From assembly GCA_024398815.1 (NCBI GenBank), contig JAKSIL010000011.1, positions 1 to 64,000 on the forward strand: DNA of 64,000 nt, in the 5' to 3' direction. The notes below the pieces were generated by a model. It searched no databases and was not told the origin of the DNA. It saw nothing but the letters and a program-made list of their open reading frames with translations. Made by a program: the position numbers and the translations under genes. Origin of the DNA: Fibrobacter sp. Lineage in GTDB: Bacteria > Fibrobacterota > Fibrobacteria > Fibrobacterales > Fibrobacteraceae. The stretch's first letter is position 1. Every line of letters begins with the position of its first letter. Below are positions 43,888 to 52,900 of this stretch, in pieces.

Positions 43888-45623
43888 TGGAAAACTTGAT
43901 TGCATCTACATTGTCGCAGGAATTGAAAATTCCGCACTTGGTGGCGAGACTCCTTGTTTCGCGCGGCATAAAGAATGTTGTAGATGCCGGTCGTCTTTTT
44001 TGCGGTAGTGATGACGATATTCTCGATCCGATGCTCATTCTCGGAATGGACCATGCTCTCGAATGGATTTTGAAAGTCCGCGAGCTTCATGAAAAGGTTT
44101 TTATTTTCGGTGATTACGATCTTGACGGAATGTCTTCGGTGACGCTTTTGACTCGCGGCCTCAAGGAAGTCGGCATCGAGTCAGAATGGCGCTTGCCGAA
44201 CCGCTTCGGCGATGGCTACGGCCTTTCGGTTTCGGCGGTAGACGAAATGTACAGCGCAGGGGCGCGGTACGTAATTACCGTGGACACGGGAATTACCGCA
44301 AATGCCGAAATCGCCCATGCCAAGGAACTTGGCATGGCTGTGATGGTCATGGACCATCACCAGCCAAGCGGTGACGGGCTTCCGATTTGCGACGTGCTTC
44401 TGGATCCGCATCAGGATGGCGATACCTATCCCAATTCCGAACTTTGTGGTGTGGGTGTTTCGTACAAGTTTATTTGCGCCCTTTATGCAAAACTGGGCAT
44501 GCCGACTCCCAAGAAATTCCTGGATCTCGTAGCCCTCGGAACGCTTGCAGACCTAGTGCAGATGACTCCCGAAAACAGGCGCTTCACAAGAGTTGGCCTT
44601 CGCACATTGCAGCACAGTGCCTGGCCCGGAGTGCAGGCGATGTATGCTTCGCTTATGAAGGACGGGAGTTCCGTGGGCGGCATCGACGTGATGTACAAAA
44701 TGGCTCCGCTGTTGAACGCCCCTGGGCGAATGGAACGCCCCGACCCCGCGCTGAAACTGCTTCTTTGCGACAACAAGAGCGAAGCTCCGGCCTTGCTTGC
44801 CGAACTCAAGAACTGGAACTCCAGCCGCAAGCAGAAGGAAGCCGAGATTACCGAAATGGCCATGGAACAGGTTCGGCTTGTTTATGGCGAAACGGTGCCC
44901 ACCGTTATTGTGGTGGGTGGCGAAAAATGGCATGTGGGCGTCATCGGAATTGTGTCGGCCAAGTTGGCCCAGGAATTCGGTCGCCCTGCAGCCGTGCTTT
45001 CCATCGACGATGGCATGGCGCACGCCAGCGCCCGCGCCGTACCCGGATTCAACTGGCACAAGGCTTTGTTTGAAAGCCGTGAACTTTTCGACCGGTGGGG
45101 CGGTCACGCCAATGCGGCGGGCTTCTCGCTCCCCGCCGATAAAATCGACGAACTCCGCGTCCGTCTCGCGGCTTCGGCTAAAGATCAAGGCTATACGGGC
45201 GAAGCCGTTGTTACCGACGAAGCTCATGCCTACGATATCAAGGTTTCTTTGAGGGAACTGTTTGTCTCGCCCGATTTCGCTTCGAGCTTGTCTAAGGAAG
45301 ATCGGCCTAAGTGTGCTGCAGGTGCCGAACTCTCCGTGCTTGATTTCTTTGATATGATGGAACCCTTTGGCGGCAATTTCCCGTATCCGACGTTCAGGGC
45401 CGACAATGTCAAGGTTCATCGGGTTAGGGAGTTGCGTGGCGGACACTTGCAAATGGAAGTGTCGCAGGCGGGCAGCCGTTCGTATTCGGCGATTGCTTTT
45501 GGCCTTCGCAAGTGCAAGTCCATTGTCGGCGCAAACCGCAGTGTCTCCATTGTCTTTGAACCCACCTGGAATTACTACAACGGACGAAAGTCTATGCAGC
45601 TTTGTATCAAGGCCATTGAATAG
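43887..45623 (+). CDS. recJ: Single-stranded-DNA-specific exonuclease RecJ
   Basis: 5'-3' exonuclease for recombination and mismatch repair. The 578-residue protein has the DHH-family motifs 'FGDYDLDGMSS', 'TVDTGITA', 'VMDHHQP' and the DHHA1 motif 'WGGHANAAGF', all with their metal-binding Asp and His residues. The ATG at 43887 overlaps the holB stop; a GTG at 43884 is also possible. Confidence 0.95.
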   Translation: MENLIASTLSQELKIPHLVARLLVSRGIKNVVDAGRLFCGSDDDILDPMLILGMDHALEWILKVRELHEKVFIFGDYDLDGMSSVTLLTRGLKEVGIESEWRLPNRFGDGYGLSVSAVDEMYSAGARYVITVDTGITANAEIAHAKELGMAVMVMDHHQPSGDGLPICDVLLDPHQDGDTYPNSELCGVGVSYKFICALYAKLGMPTPKKFLDLVALGTLADLVQMTPENRRFTRVGLRTLQHSAWPGVQAMYASLMKDGSSVGGIDVMYKMAPLLNAPGRMERPDPALKLLLCDNKSEAPALLAELKNWNSSRKQKEAEITEMAMEQVRLVYGETVPTVIVVGGEKWHVGVIGIVSAKLAQEFGRPAAVLSIDDGMAHASARAVPGFNWHKALFESRELFDRWGGHANAAGFSLPADKIDELRVRLAASAKDQGYTGEAVVTDEAHAYDIKVSLRELFVSPDFASSLSKEDRPKCAAGAELSVLDFFDMMEPFGGNFPYPTFRADNVKVHRVRELRGGHLQMEVSQAGSRSYSAIAFGLRKCKSIVGANRSVSIVFEPTWNYYNGRKSMQLCIKAIE

Positions 45624-45631
45624 GCCGTTAT

Positions 45632-46129
45632 ATGGTCAAGCGAAATTTCCCTCTTATCGTCCTTTTCTTGATTTTTGCAGGCCTGCTCTATTTGATGGTT
45701 GGCATGCCGCGGTATATTCCCGAACCGCCTCCGATTATTGAACAGCAGCCGGTCGATGGACCGAGCTTTAGTGGCCGCGTGGTGATGCCGAATTTAGATG
45801 ACATCTACGTTCTTGAAAATTCTGCGGGCGTCGATTTGCAGAAACTTGAAAAGTTTTTGCAGGGCCGTGCCGCAGGGCTCCATTATCTTGCTTCGGAACA
45901 TTATAGACAGTTGAAAAAGAAGGACCGCGAAGACATCGTGGTGGGAATTCGCATGACGCTTGATTCCCTTGGCGTGTTCCATTTTGACGAGTTCGTTTTT
46001 TCGGATACCGAAGATGCCAAGTTCAAAGCGAAACTTGTGGACCATATAAATTATTTTTGGCGGTATCCAAGATTGTCGTCTGGCAAGCTTGTTTTCTGGA
46101 TACCCGTTCGCTGGCTCGCGAAGTATTGA
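45632..46129 (+). CDS. Membrane-anchored protein with AgmX/TonB-like C-terminus
   Basis: A 165-residue protein with one N-terminal membrane segment (about 7-24), a short Pro-rich linker ('IPEPPPIIEQQP') and a C-terminal domain with 'RAAGLHYLASEHYRQLKKKDREDIVVGIRMTLDSLG' (in parts) ending 'FWRYPRLSSGKLVFWIPVRW'. The pattern of a helix with L--Y, a strand with V-I-MTLDS-G, and a final WRYP--SGK--FWIPV matches the AgmX-type domain of the protein at 18.5 kb. It could work with an ExbB/ExbD motor encoded elsewhere. It is 8 bases after recJ. The assignment is by eye. Confidence 0.6.
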   Translation: MVKRNFPLIVLFLIFAGLLYLMVGMPRYIPEPPPIIEQQPVDGPSFSGRVVMPNLDDIYVLENSAGVDLQKLEKFLQGRAAGLHYLASEHYRQLKKKDREDIVVGIRMTLDSLGVFHFDEFVFSDTEDAKFKAKLVDHINYFWRYPRLSSGKLVFWIPVRWLAKY

Positions 46130-46142
46130 TGGCGGTGCGGCC

Positions 46143-46170
46143 TTGAATCCGCACGCCCTGTCGGATTCAA
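46143..46170. other. Perfect inverted repeat between convergent genes
   Basis: TTGAATCCG (46143-46151) and CGGATTCAA (46162-46170) form a 9-bp stem with a 10-base loop. There is no T run on either side, so it may be a factor-dependent stop or an RNA-stabilising hairpin. Confidence 0.55.
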
Positions 46171-46185
46171 TCGCCTTGTCGGCAA

Positions 46186-46611
46186 TTAACCCTTGAGAAT
46201 CTGGAGCAGCTGTTCGGCACGCTTTTCGATAAGGATGAAGGCTTCGAACATACGGGCTTCGCGCCACTTGGTGAGGTACTTGGCGCGCCATTCCGTTGCG
46301 ACCTGGTCGGCGGATTCCGAGGCGTCTTCGTTGCGGTACCAGACTTCCTTCGTGATTTCCTTGATCATGTCGCCCATTTCGGCGGCCGGCTGCAGGGAAC
46401 CCTTGCAAAGGAGCAGGGCACGAAGGTTGTCCAGAAGAATTTCGTCGGTGGGATTTTCGGAATCGTCACGGGCGCAGTCCCAGATTTCGCCGCGATGGCG
46501 CTCTGTCCAGCCCATAAGGTGCTGTTCTGTCTTTTGCAGTTCGCCCTTGGCGAGCTTTTCTTCCACCGCTTCGCGCGGGTAATAGATGCTGTTGGGGTAA
46601 AATTCAATCAT
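46186..46611 (-). CDS. Protein of unknown function, likely cytoplasmic
   Basis: A 141-residue helical protein starting at ATG 46611 ('MIEFYPNSIYYPREAVEEKL'); an in-frame TTG at 46623 is less likely. It has no signal peptide or membrane segment. 'QHLMGWTERHRGEIWDCA' and 'TEWRAKYLTKWREARMFEAF' are the most distinctive stretches. I do not recognise the family. Confidence 0.65.
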   Translation of the reverse strand: MIEFYPNSIYYPREAVEEKLAKGELQKTEQHLMGWTERHRGEIWDCARDDSENPTDEILLDNLRALLLCKGSLQPAAEMGDMIKEITKEVWYRNEDASESADQVATEWRAKYLTKWREARMFEAFILIEKRAEQLLQILKG

Positions 46612-46630
46612 TACCGGCCTCAAAATTTAA

Positions 46631-46713
<83 letters not shown>

Positions 46714-46758
46714 AGGTGTGCGCCCCTAATATAATAATTTTTTGCTAGATTGCACAGC

Positions 46759-47295
46759 ATGAAACGAACTTTGATTATCGCATCCCTTGCATTTTGTGCC
46801 GCAAGCTTCGCCTACGACGGCGACATGGACGTTTATCACGAGCTCAAGGAAGAGCTTGCGCTTATTCGCGACGGCTACGTGGCGAGCATCAACATGGCCA
46901 TGGAAGACGCGCAGAATTCCGACCCTGCCGGATGGTTCAAGGCCCGCGACAGTGGCGAGGCCGAAGACTGGGACGACATCGAATACACTCCGCCCGAGAA
47001 ATCTTCGCTCCCTCATGTGGACATCGAGGAAATCCCCTATGGCTTTAAAATCATGGCGAAGCACGATGCCTACGTGGTCAACGCCACCGTGCGCGTTGTG
47101 ACGCGTGACTCCGACATCTTTTACGACGTGACCTTCCAGAAGGGCTCGAACGCCCCCGGCAAGGAAATCTTCGGCGAAGTGTTCCGCAACGACCGCAAGG
47201 TCTTTTACGACAATTCCACGCCCTGCAAGCGAGCTTCGGTCACTTGCATCGATGGCTACTCCCGCGGAACCTTGGGCAAGTCGCAGAACAAGTAG
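46759..47295 (+). CDS. Secreted or periplasmic protein of unknown function
   Basis: A 178-residue protein with a signal peptide ('[18 protein letters not shown]', cut near residue 18) and an acidic mature part. The ATG at 46759 is chosen over one at 46750 for its proper signal start. Strands such as '[24 protein letters not shown]' and two Cys near the end ('PCKRASVTC') suggest a small beta fold with a disulphide. No family is recognised. Confidence 0.7.
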   Translation: MKRTLIIASLAFCAASFAYDGDMDVYHELKEELALIRDGYVASINMAMEDAQNSDPAGWFKARDSGEAEDWDDIEYTPPEKSSLPHVDIEEIPYGFKIMAKHDAYVVNATVRVVTRDSDIFYDVTFQKGSNAPGKEIFGEVFRNDRKVFYDNSTPCKRASVTCIDGYSRGTLGKSQNK

Positions 47296-47336
47296 CGGTT
47301 TCGATTGCCGTTTCGGCAGCTCGGCTTCCCAGCGAT

Positions 47337-47363
47337 TAATTAACGCAAAATCTGCGTTAATTA
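47337..47363. repeat. 11-bp perfect inverted repeat upstream of the pilin operon
   Basis: TAATTAACGCA (47337-47347) and TGCGTTAATTA (47353-47363) with a 5-base spacer. It has no T run, so it is more like an operator or an RNA hairpin than a terminator, and lies about 80 bases before the predicted -35. Confidence 0.6.
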
Positions 47364-47441
47364 GGTCTTTTGGGGACTATTTTTCCCGTGTCCGGGCGTT
47401 TTGTTGTCTTTTAATCACATTGGAACATCCTCTGTAAACAT

Positions 47442-47470
47442 TTGTAAACCGCTTGAAGGCGATTTAATAT
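47442..47470 (+). promoter_or_regulatory. Possible promoter of the minor-pilin operon
   Basis: TTGTAA (47442-47447), a 17-base spacer and TAATAT (47465-47470). An alternative -10 TATATT lies at 47470-47475. Confidence 0.4.
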
Positions 47471-47485
47471 ATATTCAATTAAAAG

Positions 47486-47509
47486 CACTCCCCGACAAGG
47501 AGTGGTTTT
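47486..47509 (+). other. Leader hairpin ahead of the pilin operon
   Basis: CACTCC (47486-47491) pairs with GGAGTG (47499-47504), flanked by AAAA and TTTT that extend the stem. The short T run could make it a weak attenuator. It would form in the leader, about 50 bases before the first pilin start. Confidence 0.4.
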
Positions 47510-47560
47510 ATGCTAACTTTAAGATATTCAAAGAGTTAACTTGTGCGCAGGAGATGTTGT

Positions 47561-48106
47561 ATGATTGAGAGGCTTCGTGAAAAGAAGGGATACACCCTTG
47601 TTGAGGTGTTGACGGTGGTGTCAATCATGGGCATTTTGTCTGCTATGGGCGTAGTGGGGTTGACCGGCGCTATCGAAAACTCGAAGCAGAAGGATGGCGC
47701 CATGAACGTGACTGAATTCCTGGCATCCGTTGCGGCGCAGTCGGTGCGAATGTCGGAAATGGTTTGTGTGAAGAAGGATGGCGCGAGCGGCCTTGTCGCT
47801 TACGCCTGCCCGAACGGAGCCAAAGGCGATGCAGGCGACGTTGTCGACCGCATAAAGTTTGACGATATTTTTACGATCGGTTGCCCCGAAGGCGTGACGA
47901 GCAGCCTGGATGGCGACGATTGGCTCAAGGATGATGGTGTCGCAGTATTCAAGCCGAAAACAGGCCTTGCCGCATACCCTGCGGAAGGTTTCGTGTGCCT
48001 GACGTATAAGGGCGGGAATGGCTACAGTGCAGCCGTTAAGACGGAATCGAACAACAAGCTTGTTTGGATGAAGCGTTCGTCCAATCAGGATTGGGCGCAT
48101 AGGTAG
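47561..48106 (+). CDS. Type IV pilin-like protein (FimU/GspH class)
   Basis: A 181-residue prepilin. The short leader 'MIERLREKKG' ends in Gly, then the mature helix 'YTLVEVLTVVSIMGILSAMG' with Glu at position 5, as required for assembly. The globular part has four Cys ('MVCVKKDG', 'YACPNG', 'IGCPEG', 'FVCLTY'). An AGGAGA site precedes the ATG at 47561 by 6 bases. First of four pilin-like genes that run in order FimU-, PilV-, PilW- and PilX-like. Confidence 0.85.
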   Translation: MIERLREKKGYTLVEVLTVVSIMGILSAMGVVGLTGAIENSKQKDGAMNVTEFLASVAAQSVRMSEMVCVKKDGASGLVAYACPNGAKGDAGDVVDRIKFDDIFTIGCPEGVTSSLDGDDWLKDDGVAVFKPKTGLAAYPAEGFVCLTYKGGNGYSAAVKTESNNKLVWMKRSSNQDWAHR

Positions 48107-48112
48107 GTTGTT

Positions 48113-48580
48113 ATGAGATTGAGTTTGTTTAAAAATAAAAAGGGAATCGGCATTACGGAAGCGCTTGTCGCTGCCGCGGTCCTCGGCTTTTTGTATGTGG
48201 CCGTATTGAATTTAAACAGCGGTAACCACCAAGCCATGCTGCGACTCCGCAGTAGGGACGCCGCCGTTGAAGTGGCCCAGGTTGTTCTGGACTCACTCAA
48301 GAAGAACGGACTCTCCATGCTGCAGTCCAGCTACGATGCCGACACGACATTTACAGGCCTTACCTACAAGAAGTATTGGGCTCGTCAGTATGGCAATGAT
48401 TCTTCGGCCATCGACTACGATACGGAACTGACTGTCTTTGCGGATAAGAACTTTGAGTCGGACGCTTCGTCGCTTTACAAGGAACAGAAAGTCGTATATG
48501 CAAAGATGGTGAACGTGAAGGTCAGTTGGCAATTTAACGGGTCTACGCAGTCCATCAACGTATCCGATGTGATTCGCTAA
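48113..48580 (+). CDS. Type IV pilin-like protein (PilV/GspI class)
   Basis: A 155-residue prepilin. After 'MRLSLFKNKKG' the mature helix 'IGITEALVAAAVLGFLYVAV' carries Glu at position 5. The small globular domain ends 'VSWQFNGSTQSINVSDVIR'. It starts 6 bases after the first pilin gene. Short size and position match the PilV/GspI subunit of minor-pilin sets. Confidence 0.82.
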   Translation: MRLSLFKNKKGIGITEALVAAAVLGFLYVAVLNLNSGNHQAMLRLRSRDAAVEVAQVVLDSLKKNGLSMLQSSYDADTTFTGLTYKKYWARQYGNDSSAIDYDTELTVFADKNFESDASSLYKEQKVVYAKMVNVKVSWQFNGSTQSINVSDVIR

Positions 48581-48601
48581 ATTGGAGAGGGTGGAAGTTC
48601 T

Positions 48602-49972
48602 ATGATGATGTGGAAAGACCATAAGCAGATGACGGGAACGGCTGTAGCGAAAGCCGGTTTTACCTTGATGGAATTGATTGTCTATATCGCCATCGCAGGG
48701 ATTGTCGCAGTCTTGGCGGGTCAGGCCTTTAGCGACAGCACCAAAATGCGCGTGCGTACCGAGAGCATGATCGAGGCGAATGAAGCCTCGGGCGAAGTGG
48801 CTCAGCTGATGAGGCGTGACCTTTCTTTCATCGGTGCGAAAAATGCGAAGAATGTCGCCGGTGCTGCCGCTGGTGTTGCGGGCGCTGCGGGAGCGGCTGG
48901 TGCTGGTGGTGATAACGATGCCTTTACGAGTTATTCCGAAGTCTATATGGATCCGGAAGGCGGGGATTCGTCTTCGTATACTCTGACGAAGGGCGCACCA
49001 TACGATGCGATTACCATGAGGCGCCTGCGCTACAATGACGACGGAAGCTACGGTTCCATCGAAGAAATTACCTGGCGCGTCAACGAAAAGAATTTGGTTA
49101 GAAGCTGCAGGACCATGCAAGGAACTCCGGATGAAAGTTGCCCGGGCGAAAATGGCAGTACGGTAACCATTGCGACGGGCGTTGAAAATTTTAAAATTGA
49201 AGAAGCCCTGCCTAGGACGGATGGAGAAGTGGTGCATATCAATATGCTGCCGGCTGCGGACGAATCGAATGATTTCCGTTTTGTTTCCCGGTTTGGTGAT
49301 GGCAATTTCAGCCCTGTAGAAACGGATCCTGTGGGTGGCGGACCGATCGTCACTCTCCGCGGTTTTTCCACTAATTTCGACAGGCATACTGGCAGATACG
49401 AGGATAATCCCGAAAACATGAAGCTGAACCAGGTGTTCCTGGCTGAAGCGAACAATGCAGAAGGCTCTTGGCAGACTTTGTGCAAAAGCGTCGATTTGCA
49501 TGCAGACTCCGCATACGAGGTTTCTTTTTCGATGCCCGACAACGGTGAAAACGTAAGTCGCATGTTCTGCCCTGGTCGCGACCACATGTCCGTTGGTTTC
49601 CGCTACATGGAGAATGGCGACGAAGTTCCGTTCTTGAAGGATTTTCTGTTCTTCCCGCCGACGGGTGCCGGCGACGACCTTGGCGTTCGCAAGATGCGTT
49701 TCGTGCCCTCTAAAGACGCCGAGAAAGTCTGCCTTGCTTTCACGTTCGTTAGCTTCTCGCCGATTACGGCCGCGGGCTCCGTACGTTTTGAAAACGTGAA
49801 GCTCAAGAGGGTTTCGACATCGGCATTTGAATTCAACGAGACGGGAACCGTTGCGTCGAACATCAAGAAGTATGTGAAGGCGTTGAGGGTGACGTTTAAA
49901 AAGTTGGTCAATGGCAATGGCGCGATAAACTCGTTTGTAATCCCGATTCCGAGCAATGGAACGGCGGATTAG
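48602..49972 (+). CDS. Type IV pilin-like protein (PilW/GspJ class)
   Basis: A 456-residue prepilin-like protein. After 'AKAG' the mature helix 'FTLMELIVYIAIAGIVAVLA' has Glu at position 5. The ectodomain is larger than usual for PilW/GspJ, with an Ala/Gly-rich stretch near 85-108 and a jelly-roll-like middle ('DLHADSAYEVSFSMPDNG', 'VRFENVKLKRV') similar to a carbohydrate-binding sandwich. A middle region 'LAEANNAEGSWQTLCKSVDL' fits that idea. It starts 21 bases after the previous gene with GGAGAGG upstream. Confidence 0.8.
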   Translation: MMMWKDHKQMTGTAVAKAGFTLMELIVYIAIAGIVAVLAGQAFSDSTKMRVRTESMIEANEASGEVAQLMRRDLSFIGAKNAKNVAGAAAGVAGAAGAAGAGGDNDAFTSYSEVYMDPEGGDSSSYTLTKGAPYDAITMRRLRYNDDGSYGSIEEITWRVNEKNLVRSCRTMQGTPDESCPGENGSTVTIATGVENFKIEEALPRTDGEVVHINMLPAADESNDFRFVSRFGDGNFSPVETDPVGGGPIVTLRGFSTNFDRHTGRYEDNPENMKLNQVFLAEANNAEGSWQTLCKSVDLHADSAYEVSFSMPDNGENVSRMFCPGRDHMSVGFRYMENGDEVPFLKDFLFFPPTGAGDDLGVRKMRFVPSKDAEKVCLAFTFVSFSPITAAGSVRFENVKLKRVSTSAFEFNETGTVASNIKKYVKALRVTFKKLVNGNGAINSFVIPIPSNGTAD

Positions 49973-49985
49973 TGAGGAGGAAGTT

Positions 49986-52900
49986 ATGTTCTTGAATAAA
50001 AAAGGTGTATCCATAGTAGCGGTTCTTCTCTTCATGATGGTTGCAACCATCGCAGGAACTGCGGCGTTCAAGTGGCTGACTTCCGAAGGGCGGTCGTCGG
50101 CATCGCGTATGGCTCAACAGTCGGCGTACAGTGCGGCAATGGCTGGCATTGACAACGCCCGCGCATGGATGACAAACAACGGCCATGACGTTGGTGGCCT
50201 TGTCCGCCAGTATTTCGAGGGTGGCAAGAATCCCATTCTTCTGGACAACGTTCTGTCGCAGGGGGATGTTGGTCGCAATTATCATGTGTGGTTGACTGGT
50301 GTGGATGCCTCCAGCGCTCGCTACAAAATGAAGATTCTTTCTAAAGGATGGAAAGCTCAGGATTCTACGAGCTCGTACAGGGCTGTGGCTATTTTGGAAG
50401 TATCGGGACTTTATCGAGTGGCTCTTCCGGTGCAGCAGGCTCGCGTCAGGGCTCTGCCGTTTAACTACACGTATTTTGGCGGCACGATGAAAAACCATGG
50501 CACAGCGAACCTTACGTCTGTGCTTATCAACGGTAACTGGGAAGGCAACCCGAACCATGTCGGCGAAAACTTTATCGTGACGGGAAACGCCCAGCTGTCG
50601 GGTAATGATATCGACATTGGTGGTACGGCCTGCATTGGCGGAAATTTGAATGTCGACAACGGTATGGATGTCACGGACATTTATGTTTATGGAGAAACGA
50701 AAAATTTCGGCATGAAGACAAGAGGTGTGAGCAACAACGCCTTTTTCGATGGCCCAGTCACCCAGGGGAACAAGGGTGGTGTCCGTATTGGCGGTAACTT
50801 GACTTCTACGAACATTATCAATACGCACCAGGGCGCCGGTTCGTATTACTTCACGGTAGAAGGCAACATGTGCCTCGAAGATACGGCTCAGGTTCGCATA
50901 GGAGCGGCCCAGACGAACGGAGCGGCAACGGGCAATGCCCAGTTTGCTGTGCCCTTTACGGTCAAGGGCGATGTGTGGATTCCGATTCACAACAGTTTCT
51001 TTAACGTGTCTTCGAAAAACAACTCTACATTGGAAGATTTCTCGTCGGTTTACAATATGATTCTGCTTGGCGATAATTCGAATTCCAAACTTTACATCGC
51101 CGACGGGCATCCGTATGCAGACTATAAGAATATGAGAGATGCCAAGAGCTTCATAGAAACGAATGGAATGAACAAGACGAATACGACGGGTGAAAAGTGG
51201 ACTGGCGAAAAATACAGTCCGTATGTCTATGTCCCTCAAAAAGACGACATGTACTACTTCTACTATGTGGAACCCGGCATCACGGATGTTGATTTTGTGA
51301 AAACTGCCGATAATCTGGCCAGGTACTATGTCGGTGGGCAACCGATTCGTAATAACATGCGTAACGAGACTAACGAGTACCATTACGGCTCTGGCGTACC
51401 CTATAAAAAGTCTCCGTATTGCAAACTCGGAAATGAGCAGCGCCCCGAATGCCATGTGGCGCCGTGGTTCCAGTCAAAGGGAACGCTTTCGAACAATATG
51501 AGCGAATCCAACAAACCGGAGTGCGCAAAAGCGGTCAAGGATGTTTGCGACGCTACCTGGGAAAAACGCCCTGGTTGCGACGGTTCCAAGTTCTTTGTGC
51601 CCGACATGATTAAGACTGCCTATGACGTGTTCAAGGACTATGCCAACAAGGGTTGTGCAGCCAACATCACCAAGTGGGGTGGAAACGTTGCCCGTCAGTT
51701 GAACGACTGCTATTCAAAAATGCTGGAAAGCGAAGATTCCCGTAAGAACAATCTGTACAATGGCTACCTTGTCGTCAATATTACGAGCTTTGAAGATTCC
51801 GGCGATGAAACTTACCTCAACGGGCGCTTTATCGTGATTATTTCTGGTTCTCCGACTACGATGAAGTTGCCGCCGACTCTTGATGAAGAAGAGCAGAAGG
51901 GCTACGTGTTCATGTACGTGAAGGAACGCATGTTGCAGAACGCCCAGATAATGCCCGCAAAAGACCAGGCTGGTGTCAACTACAATTACTTCATTTATAC
52001 TTTGAGCAATCTTGGCGGTGGCGCGGAAAATCCGAATTATGACCCCGTCAGGTGCCAAGCAGAGTGCTGGGTTCCAGCGTGGAATTCCTATGACTACAAC
52101 TGCCAGCAAAAATACTGCAGAAAATCGACGGGCGACCAGAAGGTGATGTTCAACAATGCTACACTGCATGGTTCCTTCTATGCCGTGGCTGAAAAGTGTG
52201 CCAAGATTCCGGATTTGATGTTGAAGTCCTCCGTAAGCAATGAAGAAATGGTGGCCGACATGACCGACAACTTGATTATCTGTCCCATTGACCAGCAACA
52301 TTGTGGTGGTATTCGCGATCCAGGGGACGGTAATAATGGTGGGAATAATGGAGGCAATGGCGGAAATGGAGGCAATGCCGGTGGCGCCGGTGGTGCTGGT
52401 GGTAACGCTGGCGGTAACAATGGCGGATTTGACTCGTACTACGTAGCCATGGCAACGCAGTTGGATGTTTCTCTGGTTTCGCAGTACGAAGCCGAAGAAC
52501 GCCAGCCTCAAGTCTATGACGAAGTGACGCCGTCGTATGTAGTTTTGCCGCGAATCATTTACATTACCCAGGATCCTGATGGAACGCTTTCCGACTATTT
52601 CAGCGTGGTTAATGTCAATGGCGGCAATGTCGAGAAGGAAATGCAAAATGTCACTTGCGAAGGAAACATTGCCACTACCGGTGAATTGCGACTGAATAAT
52701 GGGGATTTCATTCCGGAAGACCATTACAAGTGCGAATACACCCCGAGCGAAGGCGATTACGGAACGGTGCCGTTCTACCTTGTGGTAAATGGCTTGAAGG
52801 ATGCAACAGCAGATGTAAGCTTTGTCGAAGATGATGTCGAAGTTGAGTCCGGCACGACGAAAAAGGTTTCTGTAAGTCTTTCGCCGGTCAATAGTGGAAA

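Noticed and set aside
52315-52432. Gly/Asn-rich DNA repeat in the giant gene as a mobile or frameshift element
   Set aside because: The frame stays open and the Gly/Asn codons form a flexible linker typical of secreted proteins.
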